Source: a virus
Strand: one strand, 5' to 3'
DNA: 28,171 nt
Virus record (IMG/VR): IMGVR_UViG_3300031974_001640
Location: 1-28,171 of that record
Shown here in pieces: positions 6,550 to 14,468 of this stretch. Both the position numbers and the translations under genes were made by a program. The notes below the pieces were generated by a model. It saw only the letters and a program-made list of their open reading frames with translations. It was not told where the DNA came from and did no database searches. Positions within the stretch are counted from its first letter, which is position 1; each line of letters begins with the position of its first letter.

Positions 6550-9404
6550 TGGCAACAATTACTAAATCTATTGGTACTTCCAGTCGCGATTATTCTACAA
6601 TCACGGCGTGGGAGGCCGATCTTGATAACACTGGAATCTACACCAGCGGCGATGATGCTGTTGGGGAGTGCTATAATGATACGGCATTTGATGAAAGTGT
6701 TGGTATAGATGGCGGTTCAACCGTTGGACTGAACTCTATAAAATTGACCGCTGCCAATGGAGAAAAACACGATGGTACAGAAGGAACTGGTGCTAGAATC
6801 GTGTCGTCTACTCAAATCATATTTATCGGAACGGGTGGAAGTGTTGATAAAACTATTAGCTTTATAGAAGTAGATAAAACAGCTGCTGCAAATGCTAATA
6901 TTACTATGGTCAGCCTAACTGGTTCAGCGGGATCTGGCGCGACTAATAATCTACACGCTTGTATTGTTCATGGTGCCGCAGTCAGCACTCAGAACTACAG
7001 AAGCTTGAAGGGGGTCGCAACAGGGTCCGTTGCTGGCATTACATATAATGTAACTAATAATATAGTTTATGATATTACTCACGCTTCGGGTGGGAACCCT
7101 GCGGGTATAACCACGGCCACTGGGAATATCTATATCTATAACTGCACCGTTCACGATATTACTGAGCCGGGAGGAACTACAGGTTCGTGCTTTAGCGTAA
7201 CATGCAACGATTTGAGAAACTGTATTGCTACAGATTGTAGTGGAAACGATTTTGCTACTGGCACCATTTCTGGTACAGAAAGTAACAACTTATCGTCCGA
7301 CTCAACCGCTTCTGGCACAGGTTCTCTAACGGGCAAAACAGCCGCCAACCAATTTGTGTCCACGGTCGCGGGATCAGAAGACCTCCATCTTCTATCTACG
7401 GCGGATGCCGTAGGCGCGGGAGTAGACCTCGCCACAACCAGCGTAGACATCAATGGCAGTGACCGCAACGCCCTCGCCGCCACCGTTTGGGACATCGGCG
7501 CGCACCAATATGCTTCCACGGCAAGTATCGGAACAAGTAGCCGCGACTACTCCACTATCGCGTTGTGGGAGGCGGATTTAGATGATACGACTATCTATGG
7601 GGCTGGAGCAAATGCGGTTGGTGAGGTGTATAACGATTCATCGTTTACCTTTTCATCTGCAATCACTATAGATACTAACGTCACACTGTCTTCAATAAAA
7701 CTTACCGTACCGAAATCTGAGCGACACGACGGAACGGCTGGAACTGGCGCAAAGTTAGTACCAGCACCAGCAAGCCTTTACGCGAGTCACTGTCTAATAA
7801 TAGAAGATCCAAATGTAAGAGTAGAATTTTTAGAATTTGAATTTGATCAATTTGCTGGATATGATGTGTTTGGCATTTGGTTGAGAATCAGTAGAGGCGC
7901 CACAAATTGTGATGTTAACGGATGCTTATTTCATTCTTTAGAAAGTGGTTCTGTTTCACCAGCGCTTGGTGTTTATGTTCAATCCAATGTGACAGACACA
8001 AGAGTTCATAATAATTTCTTTATTACTATGGGCTACTGTATAAGAGCGTCTTATGCTGGATATGCATATATTTACAATAACACAGGTTATGGCTCTAGCA
8101 TAACCAATAGATCGCGAGTTGGTATTGATTATATTAACTTCTCTAGTAATGTTGATATACGTTCTAATATTATGGCTAATTTCCAAACCGCCGATATAGA
8201 CACAGGGTGGACGATCTCGCCAACAACAAACGCCACAAGCGATAGTTCTGGACAGACAACGGGAATAACTGCCTCAGATCATTTTGTTTCTGTTGTGAGC
8301 GGTAGCGAAGATTTACACTTACTTGCTTCATCCTCTCTTAGGGGCGCTGGTCAGGATCTAGGAAGCGATTATGCGATAGATATAGACGGCACAAACAGAG
8401 ACGCTTTTACTGGAACCACTTGGGACATTGGCGCAGATCAAGTCTATATTACGGCAAGTATCGGCACTTCATCGCGCGACTACAGCACTATTGCGTTATG
8501 GGAAGCGGACTTGGACGACACAAGTTTGTATACGAGTGGGGACGATGCGGTTGGTGAATGTTATAATGATAGTACTTTTGCTCTAACTGACCATATAACT
8601 CTCAGAGGTGGAGGCGTAGTCGGACTGAGCAGTGTTACAGTAACAGCCGCTCAAGCAGATCGCCACGATGGAACGGCAGATACTGGAGTTAAGATAACAT
8701 TTAATGCATTTAAAGCCTTTTACGCCGAAGCGGGGAAAGATGCATCAACAAGAATACCAACAATAGTAGAATGGTTAGACATTGACGGCCAAGGATTTAG
8801 TAGAACATTTTTGATTGCATTTTATGACAACACTTTAAACTCAGCACTAAGAAATTGCATAACTAGAGGTCCGGGAGATCAGGTTAACGCATATTTACAA
8901 TCATATAACAACATAGCTTACGGAAGTAGTGGCGGATTTTTAACTAATGTGAACTTTGGAAATAATAACGCTAATCAATACAATAATACTATTCACTTAC
9001 CTGTTGCTTACCGAGTGACATATATTGGCATTGGAACTGTGAATATTAAAAACATTTTAGCAACATCAGATAATCCTCATCCAACATACGGCTTATTTAG
9101 CGGAGATTACTTGTCATCTGCTAACAATGCCAGCAATATATCCTCTGACGGAACTGCTATCGGAACTAATTCAAAAACAAATCAACCAGTCTCAAGACAA
9201 TTCGTGTCCACACTGAGCGGTAGCGAAGACTTACACCTCATATTCAAATCCGCCGCCATTGACGCTGGCGTAGACTTAGGAACAACGCCCGATGGTGTTC
9301 AGTACGACATCAACGGCAAAGACAGAGATACAGAAAATAGTATTTGGGATATTGGCGCACATGAGTATGGCGACAATGTTATATTTGGACTTTTAAGAGT
9401 ATAG
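6549..9404 (+). CDS. three-module beta-helix protein (probable tail fibre/spike)
   Basis: 951 aa with three copies of the module of the preceding gene, starting at residues 1, 322 and 634. The caps are nearly the same in all copies (IGTSSRDYSTI-x-x-WEADLD at the start, GSEDLHL and WDIGA(H/D) at the end), while the middle of each module differs strongly. The second module has GEVYND where the other four have GECYND. The core strands carry short Asn-rich turns (VTNNIVYDI, YIYNNT, NIKNIL), as in parallel beta-helices. The start overlaps the previous stop by one base, and the gene ends just before dut. With its two-module neighbour it probably forms repeated subunits of a host-contacting appendage. 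The fold assignment is by pattern; the function is inferred. Confidence 0.75.
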   Translation: MATITKSIGTSSRDYSTITAWEADLDNTGIYTSGDDAVGECYNDTAFDESVGIDGGSTVGLNSIKLTAANGEKHDGTEGTGARIVSSTQIIFIGTGGSVDKTISFIEVDKTAAANANITMVSLTGSAGSGATNNLHACIVHGAAVSTQNYRSLKGVATGSVAGITYNVTNNIVYDITHASGGNPAGITTATGNIYIYNCTVHDITEPGGTTGSCFSVTCNDLRNCIATDCSGNDFATGTISGTESNNLSSDSTASGTGSLTGKTAANQFVSTVAGSEDLHLLSTADAVGAGVDLATTSVDINGSDRNALAATVWDIGAHQYASTASIGTSSRDYSTIALWEADLDDTTIYGAGANAVGEVYNDSSFTFSSAITIDTNVTLSSIKLTVPKSERHDGTAGTGAKLVPAPASLYASHCLIIEDPNVRVEFLEFEFDQFAGYDVFGIWLRISRGATNCDVNGCLFHSLESGSVSPALGVYVQSNVTDTRVHNNFFITMGYCIRASYAGYAYIYNNTGYGSSITNRSRVGIDYINFSSNVDIRSNIMANFQTADIDTGWTISPTTNATSDSSGQTTGITASDHFVSVVSGSEDLHLLASSSLRGAGQDLGSDYAIDIDGTNRDAFTGTTWDIGADQVYITASIGTSSRDYSTIALWEADLDDTSLYTSGDDAVGECYNDSTFALTDHITLRGGGVVGLSSVTVTAAQADRHDGTADTGVKITFNAFKAFYAEAGKDASTRIPTIVEWLDIDGQGFSRTFLIAFYDNTLNSALRNCITRGPGDQVNAYLQSYNNIAYGSSGGFLTNVNFGNNNANQYNNTIHLPVAYRVTYIGIGTVNIKNILATSDNPHPTYGLFSGDYLSSANNASNISSDGTAIGTNSKTNQPVSRQFVSTLSGSEDLHLIFKSAAIDAGVDLGTTPDGVQYDINGKDRDTENSIWDIGAHEYGDNVIFGLLRV

Positions 9405-9413
9405 GAGAAAGAT

Positions 9414-9932
9414 ATGGAACATCATCCAGATGAACTAGCAAGAATTAAAATGCTTGACGAAAGCAGAATCACATCTTCCCTTCCGGGAAATATCAAACCT
9501 TGGAACGGTCATCCTGTGCCAGTTAAAAAACTAGACCCGGCGGCCACAGTTCCAACTAAAGCAAATGACACAGATGCGGGCTATGATCTCTATGCTCTTG
9601 AGGACTCTGAGATCGGGGCTAACAATCATAAATTAATTAAAACAGGTATTTCTATGGCAATTCCCAAGGGTTATGTGGGGCTTATTTGGCCGCGCTCTGG
9701 GCTTGCCTACAAACATGGTCTTGACGTATTCGCGGGGGTGATTGATGCTGGATATAGAGGTGATGTTGGCGTGCTTCTTTATAACTCGCGCCTAGAACAT
9801 TATAAAGTAAACAAAGGCGACAGAATCGCCCAAATATTATTTCAGAAGGTTGAGGACTTTGACTTGGTGGAAACCGATAATCTAGACGATAGCGCCAGAG
9901 GTGTTGGCGGATTTGGGAGTAGTGGTGTATGA
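9414..9932 (+). CDS. dut: dUTPase (deoxyuridine triphosphate nucleotidohydrolase)
   Basis: 172 aa. It hydrolyses dUTP to dUMP and pyrophosphate, keeping uracil out of phage DNA and feeding dTMP synthesis. All five motifs of the trimeric dUTPase family are present: DAGYDLYA (54-61), PRSGLA (93-98), GVIDAGYRGDVGVLLYN (108-124, with D111 and Y114 in the uracil pocket), GDRIAQILF (135-143) and the glycine-rich RGVGGFGSS (162-170). About 35 extra residues precede the usual start of the fold. AGGAG at 9403-9407 gives the start. The stop overlaps the next gene by 4 bases (ATGA). It works in the same pathway as the ribonucleotide reductase at 1424 although the two are separated by structural-type genes. 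Confidence 0.95.
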   Translation: MEHHPDELARIKMLDESRITSSLPGNIKPWNGHPVPVKKLDPAATVPTKANDTDAGYDLYALEDSEIGANNHKLIKTGISMAIPKGYVGLIWPRSGLAYKHGLDVFAGVIDAGYRGDVGVLLYNSRLEHYKVNKGDRIAQILFQKVEDFDLVETDNLDDSARGVGGFGSSGV

Positions 9933-11344
9933 CAGTTCCTTTTGACGAGCCGAACAGTAGGATATTTTGGGCCTGCCAAGGCGTATTCGTAGAAGAAAGA
10001 AACACGGAGGCCGGAAATAATGGCAACCCAACCGGCGCAGAATTTCTGACCGGAGTTCAAAGTGTTGGCGTTTCTTCAGATGATCCATCTACGTCTTTAT
10101 TAGACATAGGAAGGCATCAAAGGTCTTACACTCACTATGGGCAGCAGACTAAAGAAATAACAATTAGCCGCGTTTTAAACAAAGCCTCAGATACATTTTA
10201 TAAAGTTTCTCCCTCTCAATACGGAAGCTATAAGAACAGCCATATTCTTCATGTCGAGAACTTTGGCTCAAAAGGAGCTAAAAATTCCACCGGTAAAACA
10301 TTAAGAAATTATGATATAACAATACTATATGGATCAGATAAGTTTTCGCAACTAGGGGCGGGAAACGCCGTCACGCTGCCAGACCCTGATGCCAATGATA
10401 TCATTTCTGTTAGTTATTTAAACTGTCTAATAACAAACATAAGTTATTCTATGGGCGTTGATAGAGTAGAAGAAACGATTACGCTAACAACTAAAAACTC
10501 CAAGTATAACAATGACTATTCGACCCTATCTGATTACAATTTACCTACTGAGTGGACAACCGCTGCGACCAAGAAAGAGGCAACTATTACTTTTGACGAT
10601 GGAGCCGCGACTAAAAATGCAACAAATAAGGTTATAAATAAGACTTATTCTGACGTAAACGTTACTCCGCCCAAATACAAATATCAAGAAGGAAACATAC
10701 TCAAAAGACAAGACTTTGATTTTCTTTTAGAAAACTATGGACATTCTAAAATTCCGCTAGAAGTAATACATTTGTTCAATTTTAATCCACCAAAAGAAGA
10801 AGGTTTTAATAGTGAGATAATTGACCCAGAATTGCAAATTTTAGGAATACAATCTATAGATATAGACATTTCATTTAGCTATACAAGCCTAGAAGATATA
10901 GGAGAATGGAGAGGGTCTATAGAAGGGAAAGAGCATGAACAAAATAGATGGCAGGTTCTCGATCTACCAATATCAATCAACTGTTCTTTTACCGGAACAC
11001 TGAGAAAAGCCATGCCATATAATGAATTCTTGCCGTTTAATAGGTTTAGAAATGTTGACACCATATATACCGCAAACCTTGGAAAACCTGAATTTAGAGA
11101 TTGGCAAGAAACAGATAGAGAAATAAGAATTGTAGCAAAAGGATTAGGACCACCAATAACGACACAGGAATATTTCATTTGGGATTTGGGTACTAAAAAT
11201 TATTTAACCTCTATAGAATATACTGGCGGTGACGCAGGAGGTGGAAATGTAGAAGCAACCATAAGTTATTCCAATCAGTATAGCGACTGTGTTATAACAA
11301 AAAACACAAGCGTTATAGACCTACAAAATGATGGCCCTTATTAG
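9929..11344 (+). CDS. beta-rich protein, probable virion (tail-tube-like) protein
   Basis: 471 aa, strand-rich and Asn/Thr/Ser-rich, with no membrane segment or enzyme motif that I can see. Residues about 40-90 contain FLTGVQSVGVSS then ISRVL, and the middle contains LRNYDITILYGSD, then YLNCLITNISYSMGVD and VEETITLTTKN. This style resembles phage tail-tube and major tail proteins, where a surface loop is followed by paired long strands. A second domain (about 240-471) includes IDIDISFSYTSLEDIGEWRGS. It overlaps dut by 4 bases and follows the fibre-like genes. Virion component is likely from composition and location; the tail-tube assignment is tentative, and a baseplate or fibre-associated protein is the main alternative. 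Confidence 0.6.
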   Translation: MTVPFDEPNSRIFWACQGVFVEERNTEAGNNGNPTGAEFLTGVQSVGVSSDDPSTSLLDIGRHQRSYTHYGQQTKEITISRVLNKASDTFYKVSPSQYGSYKNSHILHVENFGSKGAKNSTGKTLRNYDITILYGSDKFSQLGAGNAVTLPDPDANDIISVSYLNCLITNISYSMGVDRVEETITLTTKNSKYNNDYSTLSDYNLPTEWTTAATKKEATITFDDGAATKNATNKVINKTYSDVNVTPPKYKYQEGNILKRQDFDFLLENYGHSKIPLEVIHLFNFNPPKEEGFNSEIIDPELQILGIQSIDIDISFSYTSLEDIGEWRGSIEGKEHEQNRWQVLDLPISINCSFTGTLRKAMPYNEFLPFNRFRNVDTIYTANLGKPEFRDWQETDREIRIVAKGLGPPITTQEYFIWDLGTKNYLTSIEYTGGDAGGGNVEATISYSNQYSDCVITKNTSVIDLQNDGPY

Positions 11345-11355
11345 AAACGGCAACT

Positions 11356-12027
11356 ATGACAAAAAGAAATCCAAAAAAGTCTAAGTCAGAAAACGCTCCT
11401 CAAAAACTAAAAATTGTCGAACCTCAAACAAAAAACCAAAGGGATTACATAAGAGCTATAGCGGAAAACGACATCATATTTTGTACTGGCCCATCTGGGT
11501 GCGGCAAATCTTATATCGCTGCGGGAGTGTCATCACAAAAACTTCATTATGACGATATTGATTCTGTTATTATAACAAGACCGCTTGTATGCACAGGAAA
11601 AGATATCGGCTCGCTTCCCGGAGAGCTAGGAGAAAAAATAGCACCTTACCTCATGCCAATGCAAGAAAACTTAAAAAACTTTCTAGGGCGAGCTTTTTAT
11701 GGGCAATATTTTAATGCTGGACGTATAAGATATTTACCATTAGAAGTTATGAGGGGTAGCACGTTTGACAATGCCTACATGATTCTTGATGAGGCGCAAA
11801 ACTGTAGCTTTGAACAGATTAAGATGTTCATAACCAGAATGGGAAAGAACTCAAAAGTCTTAATTAATGGCGATGTCAAACAAACTGACCTAAAATTCCA
11901 AAGTGGGCTTGCAAAATGTGTCGATAGACTCTATAATATAGAGGGCATTGGTGTTTGTCAGTTAACTAACCAAGACATCCAAAGAAATGGAATACTTGGG
12001 AGGGTATTGACAGCGCTGGAAGATTAG
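11356..12027 (+). CDS. phoH: PhoH-like P-loop ATPase
   Basis: 223 aa, covering the ATPase domain of the PhoH family. Walker A is GPSGCGKS at residues 45-52 and Walker B is YMILDEAQN with D145 and E146. The family hallmark VIITRPLV, followed by a GKDIGSLPG(E/D) segment, lies between them, and a sensor-like INGDVKQTDL follows. PhoH proteins are common in large phages and belong to a helicase-like ATPase group; their exact job in infection is not settled. The start has only a weak ribosome binding site, 11 bases after the previous stop. A Lys-rich N-terminal tail of about 20 residues precedes the domain. Confidence 0.92.
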   Translation: MTKRNPKKSKSENAPQKLKIVEPQTKNQRDYIRAIAENDIIFCTGPSGCGKSYIAAGVSSQKLHYDDIDSVIITRPLVCTGKDIGSLPGELGEKIAPYLMPMQENLKNFLGRAFYGQYFNAGRIRYLPLEVMRGSTFDNAYMILDEAQNCSFEQIKMFITRMGKNSKVLINGDVKQTDLKFQSGLAKCVDRLYNIEGIGVCQLTNQDIQRNGILGRVLTALED

Positions 12028-12053
12028 TAATAAAGACTTTTATAGGGAAAAAT

Positions 12054-12677
12054 ATGAATTTAATTTTTGACATAGGGGCTAATGAAGGAAGGTTTACACA
12101 AAAATGTTTACAGGAATATTCTGGATGTAAGGTTATTTGCCTAGAGCCAAACCCAGAGCTAGCAATTAAAATTACAGAAGAATTTAGCCCCTATAATGTT
12201 GAAGTGCTAGACTATTTGGTTTCTACTAATTCCGATGAAGAAGTAGATTTTTACATTTCTAATGCTCACACAATATCCACCGCTAACTTAGACTGGATAT
12301 TTAAATCTAGATTCTCTCATAATCACGTTTGGTATAAGCCGATCAAAAAGAAAACTATCAACCTAGACAAACTAATAGAGACGTATGGAAATCCAGATTT
12401 AATTAAGATTGATGTAGAGAATTATGAATTAGAAGTTATACAGGGATTGTCCAGTAAGCAAAAGAAGATTTGTTTTGAATGGGCGGAAGAAACTTTTGAA
12501 AATACTCATCAGGTCTGTTTACATCTAAAAAGTTTAGGTTATGATAGTTTTGGATATCTAGACGACGACATATATTTAAAAGAACCAGAGGCTTATACCC
12601 CGCTGGAAGATATGGATATATACAATAATATAATAAAAGAAAGAAAGTCAAGATTTGGTATGATATGGGTAAAGTAA
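12054..12677 (+). CDS. FkbM-family SAM-dependent methyltransferase
   Basis: 207 aa with a Rossmann-type methyltransferase fold. The SAM-binding motif I is FDIGANEGRFT at residues 5-15, the acidic residue after strand 2 is E31 in CLEPNP, and LIKIDVENYELEVIQGL is the FkbM signature around residues 122-138. FkbM enzymes usually O-methylate sugars or small molecules, so a target on a glycan is plausible. AGGGAAA at 12044-12050 precedes the ATG. The gene stands between PhoH and a run of small genes, with 26- and 38-base gaps on either side, the loosest spacing in this part of the window. With two glycosyltransferases downstream it suggests the phage modifies sugars on host, virion or DNA; the substrate cannot be read from sequence. 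Confidence 0.85.
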   Translation: MNLIFDIGANEGRFTQKCLQEYSGCKVICLEPNPELAIKITEEFSPYNVEVLDYLVSTNSDEEVDFYISNAHTISTANLDWIFKSRFSHNHVWYKPIKKKTINLDKLIETYGNPDLIKIDVENYELEVIQGLSSKQKKICFEWAEETFENTHQVCLHLKSLGYDSFGYLDDDIYLKEPEAYTPLEDMDIYNNIIKERKSRFGMIWVK

Positions 12678-12715
12678 TCCAATAGGACATACATAAAAGA
12701 AAGAGAGAAGGATTT

Positions 12716-13057
12716 ATGCCGTTATATGATTTTGAATGTGAGCCTTGCGCATATTACACAGAAATAAGACAAGGACCAGATGATCCCGATACTCATGCCT
12801 GCCCGCTATGCGAACAGCAGACATTGAAAAAGGTTTTTATTAATGCGCCATCAATTAGTATTGTTGGAGAGCCTTCTAGTATAGGTCATTTAGCAGATAG
12901 AAACACTAAGAAAATGGGCAGGTACGAGATCGAGGACAAGAATAAGAAAAACAACATCAATCAAGACAAGGAAGCTATTAAAACAAAAGCTCTTCGTCGC
13001 AAAATCAACTCCATGACTCAAGAACAAAAGATGAAGTGGATTAAGGAGGGTGATTGA
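12716..13057 (+). CDS. FmdB-type zinc ribbon protein
   Basis: 113 aa. The N-terminus MPLYDFEC is the usual opening of FmdB/CxxC-CxxC regulatory-type zinc ribbons. Cysteines C8, C11, C29 and C32 form two C-x2-C knuckles. The remaining two thirds is a Lys-rich, polar, probably helical tail (EIEDKNKKNNINQDKEAIK...) that could bind nucleic acid. The ribosome binding site AAGGA lies unusually close (3 bases) to the ATG. The gene ends in GGAGGG-TGATTGATG, where its last codons form the ribosome binding site of the next gene. The role of phage FmdB-like proteins is not established; transcription or nucleic-acid binding is the common guess. Confidence 0.75.
   Translation: MPLYDFECEPCAYYTEIRQGPDDPDTHACPLCEQQTLKKVFINAPSISIVGEPSSIGHLADRNTKKMGRYEIEDKNKKNNINQDKEAIKTKALRRKINSMTQEQKMKWIKEGD
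13043..13049 (+). promoter_or_regulatory. strong Shine-Dalgarno site inside the end of the upstream gene
   Basis: AAGGAGG, a perfect anti-16S match, lies 7 bases before the ATG at 13057. It overlaps the last Lys-Glu-Gly codons of the zinc ribbon gene. This fixes the start at 13057 rather than the in-frame TTG three bases upstream. Confidence 0.8.
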
Positions 13058-13302
13058 TGCATAGTCTAGATGCTGGGCGACCAGATATTCCAAGAGCCGA
13101 GTGGCCTCATCATGCTACTGTTACCATGAAGATAGATGTTAGAAAAATGAACAGCGATGGGTCTTTAGACCATAGCGTTCTTGGTAATGAAATATTAAAA
13201 AAATATAATATGACCAATAAAGCACAAATATGTATTTCCGGCGCAACGGAAGCAGACTGTATACAAAACCTAAAACAAATGTTGGAGAAGTTGAATGGCT
13301 AG
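13057..13302 (+). CDS. 81-aa unknown protein
   Basis: A small protein that is not recognised. After a short polar N-terminus (MHSLDAGRPD) the chain alternates strand (ATVTMKIDVRKM), helix (VLGNEILKKYN), strand (KAQICISGA) and helix (ADCIQNLKQMLEKL). This suggests a compact alpha/beta fold of a single domain. Its start is set by a perfect AAGGAGG and overlaps the upstream stop by one base (TGATG). It overlaps the next gene by 8 bases. No catalytic motif. Its neighbours are other small unknown genes ahead of the recombination block. Confidence 0.7.
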   Translation: MHSLDAGRPDIPRAEWPHHATVTMKIDVRKMNSDGSLDHSVLGNEILKKYNMTNKAQICISGATEADCIQNLKQMLEKLNG

Positions 13303-13642
13303 ATGGGAAAACGAAGATGTTTCTGGCATGGGTATTCCAGAGCCGATTCGATCAGAAGTAAAATACCTTAATAAAGAAGGCAGAAACTGCAACGACGAAA
13401 GATACGCATACACCAAAACTATTTCTACAGCTATGCCAGACAAAACCACTTTTACAAAACACTATATAAGATTCAATAGGGGAGAGTTTGTCGATCCACA
13501 TTCTGTCGATATAATGTTTAAATCAAAAACGCCAGAATTTAAAAAGGTTTCAGAGGCTTGCTATAATTTATACAAGAAGTATCTGATTACCAAAAACCGT
13601 TTATATTTTACTAGGTCTAGAAGATTGTACATGGAGAATTAA
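13295..13642 (+). CDS. 115-aa basic unknown protein
   Basis: Not recognised. The protein is basic, especially in the last 40 residues (LYKKYLITKNRLYFTRSRRLYMEN), where Arg, Lys and Tyr are enriched, so contact with nucleic acid is possible. The middle reads as strands (TTFTKHYIRFNRGEFVDP) followed by a helix. GGAG at 13284-13287 with 7-base spacing supports the ATG. The next gene begins on the first base after its stop. It is part of the uninterrupted small-gene run from 12716 to 14880. Confidence 0.7.
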   Translation: MARWENEDVSGMGIPEPIRSEVKYLNKEGRNCNDERYAYTKTISTAMPDKTTFTKHYIRFNRGEFVDPHSVDIMFKSKTPEFKKVSEACYNLYKKYLITKNRLYFTRSRRLYMEN

Positions 13643-13951
13643 ATGAAAAAGGGACCACTTTCTAACGAAGAAAAAAGCTATATTGAAGAAAACCTAGAAA
13701 TGGATGTCAAAGAATTGGCAGGGTCTATGGATAGGTCTATCAAATTAGTCAAGGCGCACGTAGACAAACAGTCCGCACCAGAGCCTAAGCCAAAAGAAGA
13801 TTCAAAAACGATGCAGCTACTAGCAAGAAATGCAGAGAGGGGCGTTGTTGTTATGACCGAATCTGCCTCATCTCACTTTGACGAAAACAGAACAAGGTCA
13901 AAGCTGCCAAAAAGATACGAAGGAATGATTCACAAAATCAAGGAGGACTAG
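13643..13951 (+). CDS. small protein with a helix-turn-helix-like N-terminus
   Basis: 102 aa. Residues 1-42 (SNEEKSYIEENLEMDVKELA, then MDRSIKLVKAHVDK) have the spacing of a helix-turn-helix: an acidic first helix, 'MDVKELAGSMDRS' as the turn and start of the recognition helix, and a basic helix end. A Pro/Lys linker (EPKPKEDSK) leads to a second part with LLARNAERGVVVMTESAS and a basic C-terminus. This is compatible with a small DNA-binding regulator, but the motif is read by eye. GGAG at 13633-13636 supports the start. Its last codons form a perfect AAGGAGG for the next gene. Confidence 0.7.
   Translation: MKKGPLSNEEKSYIEENLEMDVKELAGSMDRSIKLVKAHVDKQSAPEPKPKEDSKTMQLLARNAERGVVVMTESASSHFDENRTRSKLPKRYEGMIHKIKED
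13940..13946 (+). promoter_or_regulatory. strong Shine-Dalgarno site at a gene junction
   Basis: AAGGAGG lies 6 bases before the ATG at 13953 and overlaps the terminal Lys-Glu-Asp codons of the preceding gene. It supports the start at 13953 over the internal ATG nine codons later. Confidence 0.75.
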
Positions 13952-13952
13952 T

Positions 13953-14468
13953 ATGATTTGCCAAACAAGAGATGGCTACATGAGAAAGCTGATTGCCACC
14001 GATCTTATGATTAGCTGGAAAATTGTTCTTACAGACGGAACGGCTGTTTATGGCGATTATGACAGGCCGGGGCTTGATAATCCTTGGTTTAGGTTAAAAG
14101 ATCACTGTAAACAAAACAATGTTGTTCCAAAGAGCGTTGAATTACATATGTTTGGCGCTCCCAAGAAAGTGTTTTTTGAAAATGAAGACGGGCTTGATGG
14201 TCTACTTGTAATGAGAGGCATGGCAAAAGATCAGTCTATGGACGGCAGCCATTCCCAATCTTTTCAAACGTTGACCGTCTCTCTATTAAGAGATGACTGT
14301 TCTATGATTGATGTCGCCAAATACACTTGGCCTTTCAATGAATTTGAAAAAGATAGAGATGTTAGAGTGTTGACAGAAGAAAACTTGAAGAATATGATAT
14401 TTAAAAATGGATCAGAAAAACTCAAACACCCAAAAGTACAAGAGCTTATCAACGGGACAACCGTGTAA
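13953..14468 (+). CDS. 171-aa conserved-looking unknown protein
   Basis: Not recognised. The N-terminal half reads as a beta-rich domain (ISWKIVLTDGTAVYGDYDRPG, with NPWFRLKDHC following, then KSVELHMFGAPKKVFF). A loop GLDGLLVMRGMAKDQSM precedes a second strand pair (LTVSLLRDDCSMIDVAKYTWP), and the last 40 residues are helical and charged. The start has a perfect Shine-Dalgarno. The C-terminal 62 bases overlap the next gene in another frame, the longest overlap in the window. No enzyme motif. Its position just ahead of the RecA-like gene hints at a replication or recombination link, by neighbourhood only. Confidence 0.7.
   Translation: MICQTRDGYMRKLIATDLMISWKIVLTDGTAVYGDYDRPGLDNPWFRLKDHCKQNNVVPKSVELHMFGAPKKVFFENEDGLDGLLVMRGMAKDQSMDGSHSQSFQTLTVSLLRDDCSMIDVAKYTWPFNEFEKDRDVRVLTEENLKNMIFKNGSEKLKHPKVQELINGTTV

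Larger units (their letters stand above)
4603..9404 (+). repeat. five tandem copies of a ~950-base beta-helix module across two genes
   Basis: Module starts are at 4603, 5566, 6549, 7512 and 8448. Each unit is 936-983 bases long. The copies share conserved start and end caps and a diverged central core. The caps are similar at DNA level too: the segments at 7533-7573 and 8469-8509 both encode RDYSTIALWEADLD with few silent differences. The pattern points to duplication followed by core divergence, or to exchange of cores between conserved caps. Confidence 0.85.

Noticed and set aside
12678-12715. Promoter or terminator in the longest gap
   Set aside because: The 38 bases hold no hairpin with a T-run and no clear -10/-35 pair; only the ribosome binding site of the next gene can be seen.
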